Shown here piece after piece: positions 61,601-64,000 of a stretch of 64,000 bases of DNA. Location: positions 798,964 to 862,963 of the forward strand of contig VWZF01005804.1 in assembly GCA_013396755.1 (NCBI GenBank), read 5' to 3'. The stretch is from Sclerurus mexicanus. Its lineage: Eukaryota > Chordata > Aves > Passeriformes > Furnariidae. The position numbers and the translations under genes were made by a program. Numbering within the stretch: the first letter of the stretch is position 1; every line of letters begins with the position of its first letter. The notes below the pieces were generated by a model that was not told where the DNA came from, did no database searches, and saw only the letters and a program-made list of their open reading frames with translations.

Positions 61601-64000
61601 ATAGGAACTTAAAAATTTTGAAAGGATTCAGGCTTTTGTTTTGGCTATGGAAGTCTAAAACTGTAAAAGTGACTTGTAGCATTGTATAGCACAGACCACA
61701 TTTCCTTTCTGCTTTAGGGAGAAGAAGTGTCTTTGATATGACCACAGCTGTTAGATGAGATGCTTTCATTAAAAAGTTAATTCTCTTGTTTGGTAACAAT
61801 AACAAAATACCCTGTTGAAGGAAATTTAATTTTTTTTTTAATCAGAGTGATTGAATTCTTATGATCATGCTTGCAGATGTTTTGAGACATTTCTTACATA
61901 GAAATTTTAAGTCTTATCAGTTTTCATTGTTTATATATTCCTGTCAGTATTTGTGAATCTGTGTTTAACACTATTCTGTGGAGTTTGTATTTCTTGACAA
62001 AATAGCCATAGTTTGTGCTTTTACTGTGCACTTTGCTACTGTCTGGATTTGAAATATGGGATTCCATTGTGATGAATGTACTGTAACATGATAGTGCAGT
62101 AGAGACGTCATTTCTTCCCCTGTACTTGGCACTGTTGAGGCTGTACCTCAAATCCTGTGTTCAGTTTAGGGCCCCTTACTACAAGAATAACACTGAGGTG
62201 CTGGAATGTGTCCATGGAAGGTCATGGAAGCTGCTGAAGGGTCTGGAGCACAAGTCTTACGAGGAGTGGCTGAGGGAGCTGGAGAAAAGGAGGCTCAGAG
62301 ATGTCTTACCACTCTCTACAACTAACTGAAAGGTTGTAGCAGGTGGTGGTCAGTCTCTTCTCACAAGCAATAAGTGACAGAACAAGAGGGAAGCAGCCTC
62401 AAGTTGTGCCAGCGGAGGTCTGGATTAATACTAGGAAAAATATCTTCACTGAAAGGGTGGTCAAGCACAGCAGTAGGCTGCCCAGGACAATGGTGGAGTC
62501 ACCATCCCTGGAAGTTATGTAGAAAAAATGTGTGGATATGGCACTTGGGGAAATGGTTTAGTTGTGAACTTGGTAATGTCACGTTAAAGGTTGGACTTAG
62601 GGATCCTAAGGGTCTTTTCCAACCTAAATGATTCTGTGATTCTATAAATTTTAAGAGTATGGATTTTTTAAAAAATTAATTAAGCATTCTAGAAATAAAA
62701 TTTAATGTTGTAAATGCACCTTGCAAATGTATGTGGGTTGCAAAAATTTAATTTGGTCTTTGTTTGGAAGTCATAAAATTCTCTTTTGTACTTAGCTTTT
62801 GGGATTGCTGTTCAAAAGCGCTGTTTGCATTACTAACAAGTTATTTTCTTTATTATCAGATGTGTATTAACAGGTTGTATTTACTACCTTCTGTTGGAGA
62901 TCAGTTAAGCCTCCATAAATATTGATGGATTTTATCATCAGATATGATGTTAAGATTTAAATGCAGTGGCTGTGGGGAAAATACTTGTAGGATATTTTTT
63001 GGGTTTCTTTTCAGAGCTGTGGATTAAATCCCTGCTTTTAAAGGCCTTGCCATAGCAAACATAAAGGCTGTTCATTTTGGCCTTTAGCCCACAAGCTATT
63101 GACAAGTGATCTTGTACAGTAAAATGGATCTAAAGGGGCACATACTTTTCTGGTTTAGCACCAAGTAGTTCAGCATGGAACTTAAAAACAAGCAAAGAAA
63201 AATCCTTTCCCATTACATTTTTTTATCCAGCAGAAGCAGTGAAATGATTGCTTTTGTCTTCTGAGATCATGGGGAAGTGTTTTGCCACTCATTTCACTGC
63301 TTCTCTTGATATTTTTTTAATGTTGGTTTTGCATTGGAGTAAAAAGAAAGTTTCCGTGCCAGCTTCATTCTTGTTCTTCATCTCTGTGGAAGTGATCTGT
63401 GTAGCTGTATCAAGGGAACTGTCTGTATGGGTACATTCAGTTTTCAGTATTGGATCAAACATCTGCACTATGCAAATTTTGCTCTAATGGTGTCTAATAT
63501 AAGAATTTTACTGCAGTAGTACCTGGATGTTGAGGTCAAGGCTACTGTCTTGAATTTGCAGCACTGCCATGTGAGTTATAAAACTGTTTGTTTGGGCTTT
63601 GACACTATTAATGAAAATGTGCCTAATTAGTATGGCAGAGTAAGCTGGAAGTAACAGTTCTAGCCATGGCTTGTTCTGGCCAGCATTAATGACTTGCAGG
63701 TGAGACTAGATTGTGTATGATGCTCTTATATAGGAAGCCAGCATAAGGGCACTCCTACAGCCCAGAGGTCATGCAGTAGTAAGTTGATTTTGCTAAGATT
63801 GTGGTCACTAGTGAGCAAGCTCCATGTTCTGGCTGGTTGACTGATTTTGGTGGCATTCAACGCTTAACAACAAGTTTCTTCCCTCACCTTTTCAAAATGA
63901 GGCAAAATAATTCTTTTATTTCAAGCAAATATATTTGCTGATGATCAGTTGTGCCTGAAAAGCAGCTAAATTCCTTCTTTGAAAAGGTGACCAATATTTT
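58649..64000 (+). other. NFXL1: NFXL1 intron 18, to window end
   Basis: Intron continuing past the window, with a CR1 at 62108-62646. No NF-X1-type Cys/His exon was found in this 5.3 kb. Confidence 0.65.
62108..62646 (+). mobile_element. CR1 LINE 3' fragment with intact tail
   Basis: Plus-oriented CR1 3' region: ctggagcacaagtcttacga, ggagtggctgagggagctgg, agcctcaagttgtgccagcg, atcttcactgaaagggtggt, catccctggaagttatgtag, ending in ttccaacctaaatgattctg and the tail tgattctat near 62646. Confidence 0.92.

Noticed and set aside
1..64000. CRISPR arrays, bacterial operons, tRNA or rRNA genes
   Set aside because: None seen; intron-bearing vertebrate genes and CR1 elements make prokaryotic systems inapplicable, and no tRNA-like A/B box fold was noticed by eye.

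Overview
The window is nuclear DNA from a bird. It has spliced genes with long introns, many fossils of CR1 LINEs (the main avian retrotransposon, several with the typical ATTCTATG-like 3' tail), LTR relics of avian type, and proteins that read like avian orthologues. It holds one conserved syntenic block, NIPAL1 (-), CNGA1 (+), NFXL1 (+), the same order as human 4p12 read in the opposite direction. Two CpG-rich promoter regions are present, one with an unresolved base (14522) and one with a 62-base gap (31142-31203).

Region by region. 1-4350 is intergenic, with an avian LTR-like relic at about 1228-1610. 4351-4919 (-) holds an unrecognised two-exon open frame just beyond the NIPAL1 3' end. 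5798-10445 (-) holds five confidently placed coding exons of NIPAL1, a multi-pass Mg2+ transporter. Its short first exon lies in or near the CpG island at about 14.2-14.7 kb but cannot be fixed. NIPAL1 intron 1 contains a solo LTR nested in a CR1 and a second, inverted CR1. 14.7-23.8 kb is the spacer between NIPAL1 and the first coding exon of CNGA1, with one CR1 at 16.27-16.80 kb. 23838-28436 (+) carries seven coding exons of CNGA1, the rod cGMP-gated channel alpha subunit (641 residues), followed by about 1.8 kb of probable 3' UTR. 30.66-31.33 kb is the GC-rich promoter of NFXL1; it contains a recognisable CR1 tail and the gap that probably hides coding exon 1. 32195-58648 (+) carries 17 consecutive NFXL1 exons (about 693 codons of RING-like and NF-X1 zinc-finger sequence), all with matching splice phases, including a 22-nt microexon. 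The last exons lie beyond 64 kb.

The three genes do not form a pathway: NIPAL1 moves magnesium, CNGA1 carries the photoreceptor current, and NFXL1 is an NF-X1-type zinc-finger protein. Their linkage is conserved synteny. CNGA1 and NFXL1 run head to tail with only about 0.4 kb between the last CNGA1 poly(A) signal and the NFXL1 CpG-rich region. All exon borders were placed by eye from GT/AG sites, reading-frame phase and recalled family sequence; no alignment was run.
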